NCBI RefSeq assembly: GCF_013449735.1
Contig: NZ_JACBNY010000001.1
Location: 62,001-126,000, forward strand
Reading direction: 5' to 3'
DNA length: 64,000 nt
Source: Pseudolactococcus laudensis
GTDB lineage: Bacteria; Bacillota; Bacilli; Lactobacillales; Streptococcaceae
Position numbers and translations under genes: made by a program
Shown here: positions 18,009-26,634 of the stretch, piece after piece
How positions within the stretch are numbered: position 1 is the first letter of the stretch
Layout: each line of letters opens with the position of its first letter
The notes under the pieces: model-generated
The model's database searches: none
The model's input: only the letters and a program-made list of their open reading frames with translations
Told to the model about the DNA's origin: nothing

Positions 18009-19262
18009 TCAGTCGTTGTCAATTTTGTCATCAGTTGCATCAGTCATGACTACCATGTGGTCAAGCTCTCTGACTTCAGGTAATAGCATGCTTGCGATAT
18101 TACCGATAAAAATGCTGACACCTGCAATAATTAGAAGGGGTGGTATACCGATGGTTTCAGCAAGTGGTGCTGCAAAAATCAGACCAATCGGACTGGCCAT
18201 GGAAACCATAGCTTGTGTAATGCCCATAATACGTCCAGTTTGTTTAGCGGGGAAAGCTTGTTGAACGATGGACATGAAGAGACCGTTTGCGGCCATGAAT
18301 CCGATGCCGCCGGGGAGTTGTAAGGCGATAAAAAGCCAAAGCCCATGTCGATTGTCGGGTAAGAAGCCCATGAGTGTGAAAGCAATCCCTGCCAGATAAT
18401 ACCACATGACACCAATCGTCAATCGTCGTTTGGTTGTGGCGAAAAGTCCAATGAGGAGGCCTCCGAGGAGGGAACCAATGGACCAAAATACTTCAACGAT
18501 AGAAGCGTCTGAAATGCTACCATGGAAATAAGTGGTCGTAATCAGGGGGTAGAGTGAAAAGGCGGGCCATGCAAACATACCAATTAAGGTTGTAATGATT
18601 AAGAAGTTGAAAATACCTTTATGATGTCGGACGAGTTTAAAACCCGCCACTAGTTCATGAAGATAGGAGTTTGGATTGTCAAGATGCTCAAAACTAGGAA
18701 TTTGTGTCATTAGTACTGTAATTGTCGCAATAATGGCACCAGCGACATCAACTAGCATGATTTGAGAAATGGGTAGCAGGCTGTAAAAAAACGCGCCAAT
18801 AGCTGGTGTGATAATCATTGAGGCGCTATTAAATGCACCGTTGAGCCCGCTGACTTTAGGTACAAATGTTTCTGGGACGAGTGTCGGGATAATGGATTGA
18901 GTTGTTGGTGTCTGAATGGCACCTGCAAAACTTCTGATGAACATGGCGACACCTAATAACCAAAAAGGCAGTGGACCACCTTGCCCATAAATCGCTAGGA
19001 TAATTGCAGCAAGTGCGACAATCCAATCACCTGACAGTAAGAGAATTTTCTTATTCATGCGATCAATTAGTGGACCGACTAAGGGACCAATAATGATCCC
19101 AGGGATAAATGCAATTAGCATATACATGGCAAGTAAAGTTGGACTTTTAGAGCGATCGGTCAAATACCAAATCAAGGCATATTGCGCAATCATGCTTGTG
19201 AAAAAGGATAATTGTTGACCGACAAAAAGCGTGAAAAAATTCTTTTTCCATTTTGTTTTCAT
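18009..19262 (-). CDS. MFS efflux transporter (DHA3/macrolide-efflux type)
   Basis: A 417-residue, 12-segment major facilitator protein in the cytoplasmic membrane, resembling MefA/MdfA-like drug:proton antiporters of streptococci. The loop motif GPLVGPLIDRMNKK between TM2 and TM3 matches MFS motif A. Its substrate cannot be read from sequence, and no attenuation leader typical of macrolide-inducible mef genes is seen. It is divergent from the XRE-aminotransferase gene, sharing about 230 bp of upstream DNA. Confidence 0.88.
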   Translation of the reverse strand: MKTKWKKNFFTLFVGQQLSFFTSMIAQYALIWYLTDRSKSPTLLAMYMLIAFIPGIIIGPLVGPLIDRMNKKILLLSGDWIVALAAIILAIYGQGGPLPFWLLGVAMFIRSFAGAIQTPTTQSIIPTLVPETFVPKVSGLNGAFNSASMIITPAIGAFFYSLLPISQIMLVDVAGAIIATITVLMTQIPSFEHLDNPNSYLHELVAGFKLVRHHKGIFNFLIITTLIGMFAWPAFSLYPLITTTYFHGSISDASIVEVFWSIGSLLGGLLIGLFATTKRRLTIGVMWYYLAGIAFTLMGFLPDNRHGLWLFIALQLPGGIGFMAANGLFMSIVQQAFPAKQTGRIMGITQAMVSMASPIGLIFAAPLAETIGIPPLLIIAGVSIFIGNIASMLLPEVRELDHMVVMTDATDDKIDND

Positions 19263-19432
19263 ATACTTTTAATTTTATAAAAATTTTGACAAGACGGAAA
19301 TACCTTTGATTATTTAAATTGAAAAGTTTATAGATAAATGAAACGAGATGAAAAAATCAGATGTGTCAGGATGATTCCTGCTAACATGTTTTATCTTATG
19401 GTAAAGAGTGTTCTGGGGTATTGGGGTCTAGC

Positions 19433-19486
19433 TTGACAAATAACTATGGAAGTAGTAAACTAACGTTAGTTTACTGTAAACTAACG
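19433..19486 (+). promoter_or_regulatory. Promoter and palindromic operator of the XRE-aminotransferase gene
   Basis: TTGACA (19433-19438), 17 bp, TAAACT (19456-19461). A perfect 22-bp palindrome (19454-19475) built from GTAAACTAACG and its inverse covers the -10 and start site. A third half-site repeats at 19476-19486, and AAACTAACG recurs inside the gene at 19510 and 19685. The encoded XRE domain is the obvious ligand, giving autoregulation. Confidence 0.75.
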
Positions 19487-19494
19487 AGGTGTAT

Positions 19495-20925
19495 ATGATA
19501 ATTAAAAATAAACTAACGACACTGCGAGAGCAATTTGGCTTTAGTCAAGCAGAGGTCGCAAGGAAAATCGGCGTTTCTAAGCCAACATATTGGGCTTGGG
19601 AGAAAGGAAATGCCAATCCTAAAGCAGAAAGTCTTAAAAAACTGGCAGCATTATATGACGTAAATTTGGATGAACTGACGAAAAAAACTAACGAGAAAGT
19701 AGTGACACATATGAGAACTTTTGAAAAATCCGATAAACTTGATGATGTTGCTTATGATATTCGTGGTCCAGTTTTGGATGAAGCGAATCGTATGCGTGCT
19801 AATGGCGAGAAAATTTTGCGTCTTAATACAGGTAATCCAGCCGAATTTGGCTTTACAGCTCCGGATGAAGTGATTCGTGATTTAATCATGAATGCGCGTG
19901 ATAGCGAAGGATACTCAGATAGTAAGGGGATCTTTAGCGCGCGTAAAGCGATTATGCAGTATTGCCAAGTGTTAGGTTTTCCAAATGTTGACGTTGATGA
20001 TATTTACACTGGTAATGGTGTGAGTGAGCTCATTTCTATGTCTATGAATGGGCTATTGAATACTGGAGACGAAGTCCTAGTGCCAATGCCTGACTATCCT
20101 CTTTGGACGGCGTCAATTAGCTTGGCTGGAGGTCATGCTGTACATTATTTATGTGATGAATCAGCGGAATGGTATCCTGATATTGCAGATATCAAGTCAA
20201 AAATCACGTCTAATACGAAGGCGATTGTCATCATTAATCCTAATAATCCGACTGGTGCTGTTTATCCACGTGAGGTCTTGTTAGACATCGTTGAAATAGC
20301 ACGTCAGAATGATTTGATTATTTTCTCGGATGAGATTTATGATCGTATCATCATGGATGGTATTAAACATGTTCCAATCGCGACTTTGGCACCAGATTTG
20401 TTTGTCGTGACTATGAATGGTTTGTCAAAATCACACCGAGTGGCTGGTTTCCGTGTGGGTTGGATGATACTTTCAGGGGATAAGAGACGGGCTCAAGGCT
20501 ATATTGAAGGCCTAAACATGCTAGCTAATATGCGTCTATGTTCAAATGTATTGGCGCAACAAGTCGTTCAAACGTCATTAGGTGGCACGCAGTCTGTCGA
20601 TGAGTTGTTGCTACCTGGTGGTCGTATCTATGAGCAACGCGAATTTATCTATAAAGCTATGAATGAAATCCCAGGAATTTCAGCAGTGAAACCTAAAGCT
20701 GCCTTCTATATTTTCCCTAAGATTGATACAACTATGTACAATATTCATGACGATGAGCAATTTGTTTTAGATTTTCTGAAACAAGAAAAAGTCATGTTGG
20801 TTCATGGTCGTGGCTTTAACTGGAAAGATCCAGATCATTTTCGGATTGTTTATATGCCACGTGTTGATGAATTAGCACAAATTCAAGAGAAAATGACGCG
20901 ATTTTTGTCTAAATATCGCCAGTAA
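19495..20925 (+). CDS. XRE helix-turn-helix / AlaT-like aminotransferase fusion
   Basis: 476 residues. Residues ~5-60 are a complete XRE DNA-binding domain (SQAEVARKIGVSKPTYWAWE). Residues ~75-476 are a fold-type I PLP aminotransferase close to AlaT, probably interconverting alanine or other amino acids with 2-oxo acids. Visible are NPNNPTGAVY, the PLP lysine K312 in NGLSKSHRVAG, and the C-terminal FRIVYMPR arginine. The ATG at 19495 is chosen with GAGG 5 nt upstream; GTG at 19489 overlaps that site. Fusions of this class are best known with GntR domains (MocR/PdxR); an XRE version is less common. A strong palindromic operator on its own promoter suggests a self-regulated metabolite sensor. 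It may still be a working enzyme. Confidence 0.88.
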   Translation: MIIKNKLTTLREQFGFSQAEVARKIGVSKPTYWAWEKGNANPKAESLKKLAALYDVNLDELTKKTNEKVVTHMRTFEKSDKLDDVAYDIRGPVLDEANRMRANGEKILRLNTGNPAEFGFTAPDEVIRDLIMNARDSEGYSDSKGIFSARKAIMQYCQVLGFPNVDVDDIYTGNGVSELISMSMNGLLNTGDEVLVPMPDYPLWTASISLAGGHAVHYLCDESAEWYPDIADIKSKITSNTKAIVIINPNNPTGAVYPREVLLDIVEIARQNDLIIFSDEIYDRIIMDGIKHVPIATLAPDLFVVTMNGLSKSHRVAGFRVGWMILSGDKRRAQGYIEGLNMLANMRLCSNVLAQQVVQTSLGGTQSVDELLLPGGRIYEQREFIYKAMNEIPGISAVKPKAAFYIFPKIDTTMYNIHDDEQFVLDFLKQEKVMLVHGRGFNWKDPDHFRIVYMPRVDELAQIQEKMTRFLSKYRQ

Positions 20926-20953
20926 ATTGTCTTAAAATAGAAAACAATAAATA

Positions 20954-20998
20954 ATTTTCTGAATATTGTTGTATTTCTGATTTGTTATTGTTATAATA
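20954..20998 (+). promoter_or_regulatory. codY promoter with CodY box
   Basis: AATTTTCTGAATATT (20954-20968) matches the CodY box AATTTTCWGAAAATT at 14 of 15 positions. It abuts TTGTAT (20970-20975), 17 bp, TATAAT (20993-20998), so CodY would repress its own gene. Confidence 0.8.
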
Positions 20999-21032
20999 AA
21001 GCTATAGAATCTTTTTTAAAAATAGGAGAAGT

Positions 21033-21821
21033 ATGACTACTTTATTAGAAAAAACAAGAAGAATTACGGCGATTTTGCAAGAAGGGCTTAACAACTCTAG
21101 CGAAGAATTACCGTATAACGGCCTATCAGAACGCTTATCAGCGGTAATTGATTGTAACTCTGTTGTCATTGATGGCAAGGGTGTTGTGCTTGGCTATGCC
21201 ATGCCTTATAAAACAAACAATGACCGTGTTGAAGCGATGTTTGATAAACGCAAATTATCAGATGAGTATGTTCAAGTCGCATCACGTACTTATGATACTG
21301 AGGCTAACTTGCCTTCAGATGCGATGTTGTCACTTTACCCACAAGAAGTTGTCAAGGATCATCCTGACGGTAAAACGACGGTTGCGCCAATTTATGGTAG
21401 TGGCTTGCGTTTAGGAACATTTATCATCTGGCGTAATGAAGAAGCGTTTAGTGATGATGATCTTGTTTTGGTTGAATTGGCAACGACGGTTATCGGGATT
21501 CAATTGTCAAATCTTCAAATCGAGAAGATGGAAGAAAATATCCGTAAAGCAGCAGCTGTTAATATGGCTGTTAGCACACTTTCTTATTCTGAAATGAAAG
21601 CTGTAAAAGCAATCCTTGAAGAATTAGGTGGCATTGAAGGTCGTTTGACAGCCTCTGTAATTGCTGATAAAATTGGTATTACACGTTCAGTAATTGTGAA
21701 TGCTCTTCGTAAACTTGAGTCAGCAGGGATTATTGAATCTCGCTCACTTGGTATGAAGGGAACTTACCTTAAAGTTGTTAATTCAGGTATTTATGAAAAA
21801 CTTGAAGGTCGTAACTTTTAA
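21033..21821 (+). CDS. codY: Global nutrient regulator CodY
   Basis: Cytoplasmic repressor sensing branched-chain amino acids (in lactococci GTP is not a major effector). 262 residues: a GAF-type ligand domain (1-~155), a linker helix, and a winged HTH with [21 protein letters not shown] in the C-terminal third. AGGAG precedes the ATG. It is monocistronic, with a CodY box at its promoter, and is followed by the T-box leader of aspS. Confidence 0.98.
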   Translation: MTTLLEKTRRITAILQEGLNNSSEELPYNGLSERLSAVIDCNSVVIDGKGVVLGYAMPYKTNNDRVEAMFDKRKLSDEYVQVASRTYDTEANLPSDAMLSLYPQEVVKDHPDGKTTVAPIYGSGLRLGTFIIWRNEEAFSDDDLVLVELATTVIGIQLSNLQIEKMEENIRKAAAVNMAVSTLSYSEMKAVKAILEELGGIEGRLTASVIADKIGITRSVIVNALRKLESAGIIESRSLGMKGTYLKVVNSGIYEKLEGRNF

Positions 21822-21849
21822 GGTTGTTTAGTTAATGAATTTTGAAGCT

Positions 21850-22070
21850 ACCCTAACCAAAATAGCAGTAGTCTTAACACGAATCAGTTGAGAGAGCGCC
21901 TGTTGCTGAGAATGGCGCCTGATGTTTAAGATGAAGAACACTATTTTGATGCAATTAAATAAAACAAGTAAAGGCTATTGCACTCCAAATTTTGATTTTG
22001 GCGCAGTGGCGAATTAAGGTGGCACCACGAATTTCGTCCTTTTCTGACGATATTTGGGGTGCTATTTTTG
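21850..22070 (+). promoter_or_regulatory. T-box riboswitch leader of aspS-gatCAB; specifier loop carries overlapping GAA and AAC
   Basis: The T-box sequence AGGTGGCACCACG (22018-22030) and a terminator (GCACC...GGTGC then TATTTTTG, to ~22069) are clear. Stem I base is CAAAATAG (21858-21865) with CTATTTTG (21941-21948), and the next helix is TCTTAA/TTAAGA. The specifier loop between them has the AGTA motif on the left and TGAAGAACA on the right. The codon next to the conserved A is AAC (Asn, 21937-21939), and GAA (Glu, 21936-21938) overlaps it by two bases. No GAC (Asp) triplet is there. The 22071-22253 stretch holds a second extended -10 promoter (TGG-TAAAAT, 22213-22221) that would bypass the T-box. 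Confidence 0.85.
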
Positions 22071-22253
22071 TTAAGTTTTCTGTCGCAAAACTGCTAAATC
22101 AGTGGTCTAGTGTCTATCGGTTCTAAGAAAAACACCGTTGCGCTAGGGTCATACACCATTGACGTAAATAACTAAATAATTCTAAATTTTAAGATATATC
22201 GATGTATGCCTATGGTAAAATAGGTTAAGCACGATAATAAGTAGAGGGAAAAT

Positions 22254-24017
22254 ATGAGAACAAAAACGATTGAGACAATTTCGAAACAAGGCGAAACCGT
22301 TACGGTAAAGGGTTGGGTAAATTCGCGTCGTGACCATGGTGGTGTCATTTTTATTGATTTGCGTGACTTTTCTGGTCTTTTGCAAGTTGTGATTCAACCT
22401 GAAAAAGTAGACAATTTTTCAGCTGCTGAGCATTTGCGTGATGAATATGCCATTTCAGTCACAGGGACGATTCGCCCGCGTGGTGAAGGTCTTGCCAACC
22501 CTAATTTGGAGACGGGTGAGATTGAGTTGGTGGCAGATGAGCTGGCGATTTTGAATGCATCACAACCTTTGCCGATTTCACTCAATGAAAGCAATAAATC
22601 AAGCGAAGATTTGCGTTTGAAATACCGTTATTTGGATTTACGTCGTCCTAAAATGCAAGAAACTTTGAAACAACGTGCTAAATATCTATCATTTATCCGT
22701 CGTTTCATGGAAGACCAAGACTTTTTGGAAGTGCAAACGCCGATTTTGGCTAATTCTTCACCAGAGGGTGCGCGTGACTTCTTAATTCCAAGTCGTATCC
22801 ATTCTGGTAAATTCTATGCCTTGCCACAAGCGCCACAACAGTTTAAACAGTTGCTCATGGTCGGTGGTATTGATAAATACTATCAAATCGCGCCATGTTT
22901 CCGTGATGAAGACCCACGTGCAGACAGACTTTATGGTGATTTCTACCAGCTTGATTTGGAGCGCGCCTTTGTAGAAGATGGCGAAGAGATTCGTTCAGAG
23001 ATGGAAGTCTTAATCCAAAATCTGGTGAAAGATTTTGCGGGTAAAGAGCTTGGCTCAGAAGATATTCCACGTATTTCTTATGAAGATGCTATGAACATCT
23101 ATGGTAGTGATAAGCCTGACTTGCGCTTTGGCATGACTTTGGTTGACTTAGATGAAACGCTTGCGACGACTGAATTTGCTGTCTTTAAAAATGCTAAAAA
23201 AGTTAAAGCGATTTGTGTTAAAGGTGCTGCTAGCTTGTCACGCTCACAAATTGATAATTTCACTGAAATCGCTAAAAAAGAAGGTGCTGGCGGTTTGGCT
23301 TACTTGACTTATGTCGATGGTGGCATCAAATCACCGATTGCTAAATTCTTGACAGAGGCTGAATTGGCTGAAATTACAGCCAAAACGGGTGCTGAAGATG
23401 GCGATATCGTCTTCTTTGGTGCGGGTAAACCTGCCATCGTTAACCGTGTACTCGGTCGTATGCGTAATGAATTTGCGGATTTCTACGACCTCAAAGATAA
23501 AAATAAAGTAGCACTTTGCTGGGTTGTTGATTTTCCATTTTACGAATACGACGAACAAAATCGCAAAGTTGACTTTGGTCATAACCCATTTTCATTGCCA
23601 AAAGGTGGTGTTCAAACGCTTGAGGCAGCGAAAACAGATGCGGATAAGTTAGCGATTAAGGCAGACCAGTATGACATGGTCATGAATGGTTATGAAATTT
23701 GTTCAGGTGCTGTTCGTAACTACAATCCAGAAGTGATGTATAAAGCTTTTGAAGTGATTGGGTATGACAAATACTTTGTTGAGCAAAAATTTGGGGCTAT
23801 GTTAGAAGCTTTCAAATTTGGTGCGCCACCACATGCTGGTTGTGCCTTTGGTCTTGAGCGTATCTTTATGGTCTTGACTGGTGAAGAGAACATCCGCGAA
23901 GTTGTTGCCTTTCCGAAAAGTGCGGCAGGCGTTGACTTGATGATGGATTCACCGAGCGATGTTGACCCGAAACAATTAAATGAATTGAAATTAGTTTTGG
24001 ATATTGATTTTGACTAA
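22254..24017 (+). CDS. aspS: Aspartyl-tRNA synthetase (possibly non-discriminating Asp/Asn)
   Basis: Charges tRNA-Asp. The 587 residues include an OB-fold anticodon domain, the class II core with the bacterial GAD insertion, and motif 3 (AFGLERIFMVLTG). In the anticodon domain, RRDHGG has His28, and the loop GTIRPRGEGLANPN has Gly where discriminating enzymes often have Lys. His and Gly at these sites are reported determinants of non-discriminating AspRS, which also charges tRNA-Asn with Asp for GatCAB to amidate. This is suggestive only, because related species with AsnRS can share them. The T-box upstream and gatCAB downstream fit. AGAGGG precedes the ATG. Confidence 0.96.
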   Translation: MRTKTIETISKQGETVTVKGWVNSRRDHGGVIFIDLRDFSGLLQVVIQPEKVDNFSAAEHLRDEYAISVTGTIRPRGEGLANPNLETGEIELVADELAILNASQPLPISLNESNKSSEDLRLKYRYLDLRRPKMQETLKQRAKYLSFIRRFMEDQDFLEVQTPILANSSPEGARDFLIPSRIHSGKFYALPQAPQQFKQLLMVGGIDKYYQIAPCFRDEDPRADRLYGDFYQLDLERAFVEDGEEIRSEMEVLIQNLVKDFAGKELGSEDIPRISYEDAMNIYGSDKPDLRFGMTLVDLDETLATTEFAVFKNAKKVKAICVKGAASLSRSQIDNFTEIAKKEGAGGLAYLTYVDGGIKSPIAKFLTEAELAEITAKTGAEDGDIVFFGAGKPAIVNRVLGRMRNEFADFYDLKDKNKVALCWVVDFPFYEYDEQNRKVDFGHNPFSLPKGGVQTLEAAKTDADKLAIKADQYDMVMNGYEICSGAVRNYNPEVMYKAFEVIGYDKYFVEQKFGAMLEAFKFGAPPHAGCAFGLERIFMVLTGEENIREVVAFPKSAAGVDLMMDSPSDVDPKQLNELKLVLDIDFD

Positions 24018-24038
24018 AAGTATCAAAAACTGATATAA

Positions 24039-24199
24039 TATACTCAATTAACCAAATAAAACAAACATTTTTGGGCTATTTTCCGCCACTTCATCGTTGA
24101 TTAGTCTTGCCGTACACCTGTACGTCTTCGCCTTATCGCCTTGCATTGGCAAAGAACTATCTCAAAAATTTGTTCCTTTTCTTGAGTTAAATGAGTATG
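24039..24199. mobile_element. MITE-like element, short copy A
   Basis: A non-coding ~160-bp element. The left end (TATACTCAATTAACCAAATA..., with CAAACATTTTTG) and the inverted right end (CATACTCATTTAACTCAAGA..., with ACAAATTTTTG) are related terminal inverted repeats. The inside shares CGTACACCTGTACG and ATCGCCTTGCATTGG-like pieces with the longer copy at 61455-61779. It sits between aspS and gatC. Confidence 0.7.
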
Positions 24200-24248
24200 A
24201 AACATGAAATTATAGGTTTGATTCCCGAAAAAAACAGAGGAGAAATCA

Positions 24249-24542
24249 ATGGAAATCACAAAAAATGACGTGAAACACGTCGCGAATTTGTCAAAATTAG
24301 CCTTTGATGAAGCAGAAACTGCTGAATTTGCTGGCACATTGACAAAAATCGTTGATATGTTTATGAAATTAGAAGAAGTAGATACAACAGGTGTCCCATT
24401 TACATCAAATGTGGCAGATAATATCAATGCTTGGCGTGAAGATGTTGCGGTTGCAGGCTGGGATCGCGACGAGTTGTTCAAAAACGTGCCAGAAGCTGAA
24501 GGTGGCTTTATTAAAGTACCCGCAATTATGGAGGATAACTAA
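24249..24542 (+). CDS. gatC: Asp-tRNA(Asn)/Glu-tRNA(Gln) amidotransferase subunit C
   Basis: Small scaffold subunit, 97 residues, that wraps and stabilises GatA-GatB. It has the family start [19 protein letters not shown] and the conserved [16 protein letters not shown] region. GAGGAG 6 nt upstream sets the start. It is followed 2 nt later by gatA. The MITE-like element separates it from aspS, so readthrough from aspS or a promoter within the repeat must drive it. Confidence 0.96.
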   Translation: MEITKNDVKHVANLSKLAFDEAETAEFAGTLTKIVDMFMKLEEVDTTGVPFTSNVADNINAWREDVAVAGWDRDELFKNVPEAEGGFIKVPAIMEDN

Positions 24543-24544
24543 GC

Positions 24545-25993
24545 ATGACAACGATTAAAGCACTCCATGATAAATTGGTCAAGAAAGAAATTTCAGCAGT
24601 TGAGCTTGCCAAAGCAACCCTGAAAGATATCAAAGATCGTGAAAGTAAAGTTGATAGCTTTATCACGATTACAGAAGATGAGGCACTTGCACAAGCTGCT
24701 GCCATTGACGAGCGTGGGATTGACGCATCGAACCCAGTGTCTGGTATTCCGATTGCTGTGAAAGACAATATCTCGACAAAAGGGATTTTGACAACAGCAG
24801 CATCAAAAATGCTCTATAACTATGAGCCAGTTTTTGATGCGACTTCTGTCGAAAAATTATATGCTAACGACATGATTATCGTTGGTAAAACTAACATGGA
24901 TGAGTTTGCCATGGGTGGGTCAACTGAAAATTCAGCTTTCAAACCAACGAAAAATGCTTGGGATGAAACGAAAGTTCCTGGTGGGTCATCAGGTGGTTCT
25001 GCGACAGCTGTTGCGGCTAATCAAGTCTTACTCTCACTAGGTTCAGATACAGGTGGCTCAATCCGTCAACCCGCATCATTTAATGGTGTGGTGGGTCTCA
25101 AACCAACTTATGGTCGTATTTCGCGTTTTGGTCTGATTGCCTTTGGTTCATCACTTGACCAAATCGGGCCATTTTCACAAAATGTTGAAGATAACGCTCT
25201 TTTGCTCAACGCTGTTTCAGATTACGATCCAAAAGATTCAACCTCTTCAAAAGTTGCAGTCCCTGATTTCACATCTAAAATCGGTCAAGATGTTAAAGGC
25301 TTGAAGATTGCCTTGCCAAAAGAATATTTAGGTGAAGGGATCGATCCTCAGGTAAAAGAACAAGTCTTAGCTGCGGCTAAACACTTTGAAAAACTTGGGG
25401 CAATCGTTGAAGAAGTAAGTTTGCCACATAGCAAATATGGCGTGGCTGTTTACTACATCATCGCCTCATCAGAAGCTAGCTCAAACTTGCAACGTTTTGA
25501 CGGGATCCGTTATGGTTTCCGTGCAGAAGATGCGGTTGACTTGGAAGATATCTATGTCAAAACACGCTCGCAAGGTTTCGGTGAAGAAGTGAAACGTCGC
25601 ATTATGCTTGGGACATTTAGCTTATCATCTGGTTACTACGATGCTTACTTCAAGAAAGCTGGGCAAGTTCGGACTTTGATCATGCAAGATTTCCAAAAAG
25701 TCTTTGAAAACTATGACCTCATCATTGGCCCAACAGCACCGACTGTTGCCTATGATTTGGATACACAAGGTCATGATCCAGTTGCCATGTATTTGGCTGA
25801 CTTGTTGACAATTCCTGTCAATTTGGCAGGTTTACCTGGTATTTCAATTCCTGCAGGTCAAGTTGAAGGCTTGCCAGTAGGTCTGCAAATCATTGGTAAA
25901 GCCTTTGACGAAGCAACGATTTACCAAGCAGCAGCAGCTTTTGAAGCGACGACTGATTTCCATAAAAATAAGCCAGTCATTTTTGGTGCCTAA
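24545..25993 (+). CDS. gatA: Asp-tRNA(Asn)/Glu-tRNA(Gln) amidotransferase subunit A
   Basis: Glutaminase subunit of GatCAB: frees ammonia from glutamine and channels it to GatB. 482 residues, amidase-signature family. The catalytic Ser-cisSer-Lys triad is visible as K73 (AVKDN), S148 (PGGSSGGS) and S172 ([10 protein letters not shown]). It starts 2 nt after gatC. The downstream Nudix gene begins 2 nt after its stop. Confidence 0.98.
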   Translation: MTTIKALHDKLVKKEISAVELAKATLKDIKDRESKVDSFITITEDEALAQAAAIDERGIDASNPVSGIPIAVKDNISTKGILTTAASKMLYNYEPVFDATSVEKLYANDMIIVGKTNMDEFAMGGSTENSAFKPTKNAWDETKVPGGSSGGSATAVAANQVLLSLGSDTGGSIRQPASFNGVVGLKPTYGRISRFGLIAFGSSLDQIGPFSQNVEDNALLLNAVSDYDPKDSTSSKVAVPDFTSKIGQDVKGLKIALPKEYLGEGIDPQVKEQVLAAAKHFEKLGAIVEEVSLPHSKYGVAVYYIIASSEASSNLQRFDGIRYGFRAEDAVDLEDIYVKTRSQGFGEEVKRRIMLGTFSLSSGYYDAYFKKAGQVRTLIMQDFQKVFENYDLIIGPTAPTVAYDLDTQGHDPVAMYLADLLTIPVNLAGLPGISIPAGQVEGLPVGLQIIGKAFDEATIYQAAAAFEATTDFHKNKPVIFGA

Positions 25994-25995
25994 AT

Positions 25996-26601
25996 ATGTC
26001 AGTTGACCAATTGATTAAGCGGTTGAATGCCATTGCTGATGCAGGTTTGATTTATGGCAAGAATGCCTTTGATTTGGAACGCTATCAGGATATCAAAGAT
26101 GTCTTGCGTGATTTAACAGGCGATTTGTCAGATTTAACACCAGCAGAACTTAGTGATTTATTTCTTCCGACTAGCCATTATCCCACACCGATGATTGATG
26201 TCCGAGCCTTTGTTAAAAACGATGATGGTAATGTTTTGCTCGTTCGTGATCAAGCAAAAGGGGATTGGGCCTTACCTGGTGGATATGGTGAAATTGGTTT
26301 TTCACCTAGCGAGAATGTTCTTAAAGAGTTAGTAGAAGAAGCAGGTGTCACAGGTGAAGTTGTTCGCTTGTTAGCTGTTTTTGACACGAATAAGTGGCAA
26401 CCGCAAGGTCGCCAGCATTATAAGCTTGTCTTTGAATGTCGTGCTTTAAGTCAAGACTTTAAAGTGAATAGTGAAACGTCAGAAATCGGTTATTTTAACT
26501 TGGAGACTCTAACTGTTCCTTTGTCTGAAAAGCGCAATACACGCTCGCAACTGAACTTGCTAGAGGAGTTATCTCAAACAGGTAAGCAACACATCGATTA
26601 G
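25996..26601 (+). CDS. Nudix hydrolase inside the gatCAB operon
   Basis: 201 residues: an N-terminal helical Nudix_N-type domain (~1-60) as in ADP-ribose/nucleoside-diphosphate-sugar pyrophosphatases, then a Nudix fold with the box GGYGEIGFSPSENVLKELVEEAG (broken here: G-x5-E-x7-KE-x-x-EE-x-G) at ~residues 94-117. It hydrolyses a nucleoside diphosphate linked to another group; the exact substrate is unknown. It begins 2 nt after gatA, so it is co-transcribed, and interrupts the more usual direct gatA-gatB order. Confidence 0.9.
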   Translation: MSVDQLIKRLNAIADAGLIYGKNAFDLERYQDIKDVLRDLTGDLSDLTPAELSDLFLPTSHYPTPMIDVRAFVKNDDGNVLLVRDQAKGDWALPGGYGEIGFSPSENVLKELVEEAGVTGEVVRLLAVFDTNKWQPQGRQHYKLVFECRALSQDFKVNSETSEIGYFNLETLTVPLSEKRNTRSQLNLLEELSQTGKQHID

Positions 26602-26634
26602 GCATTGACTCAAACAATAAATGGAGAAAAATAA

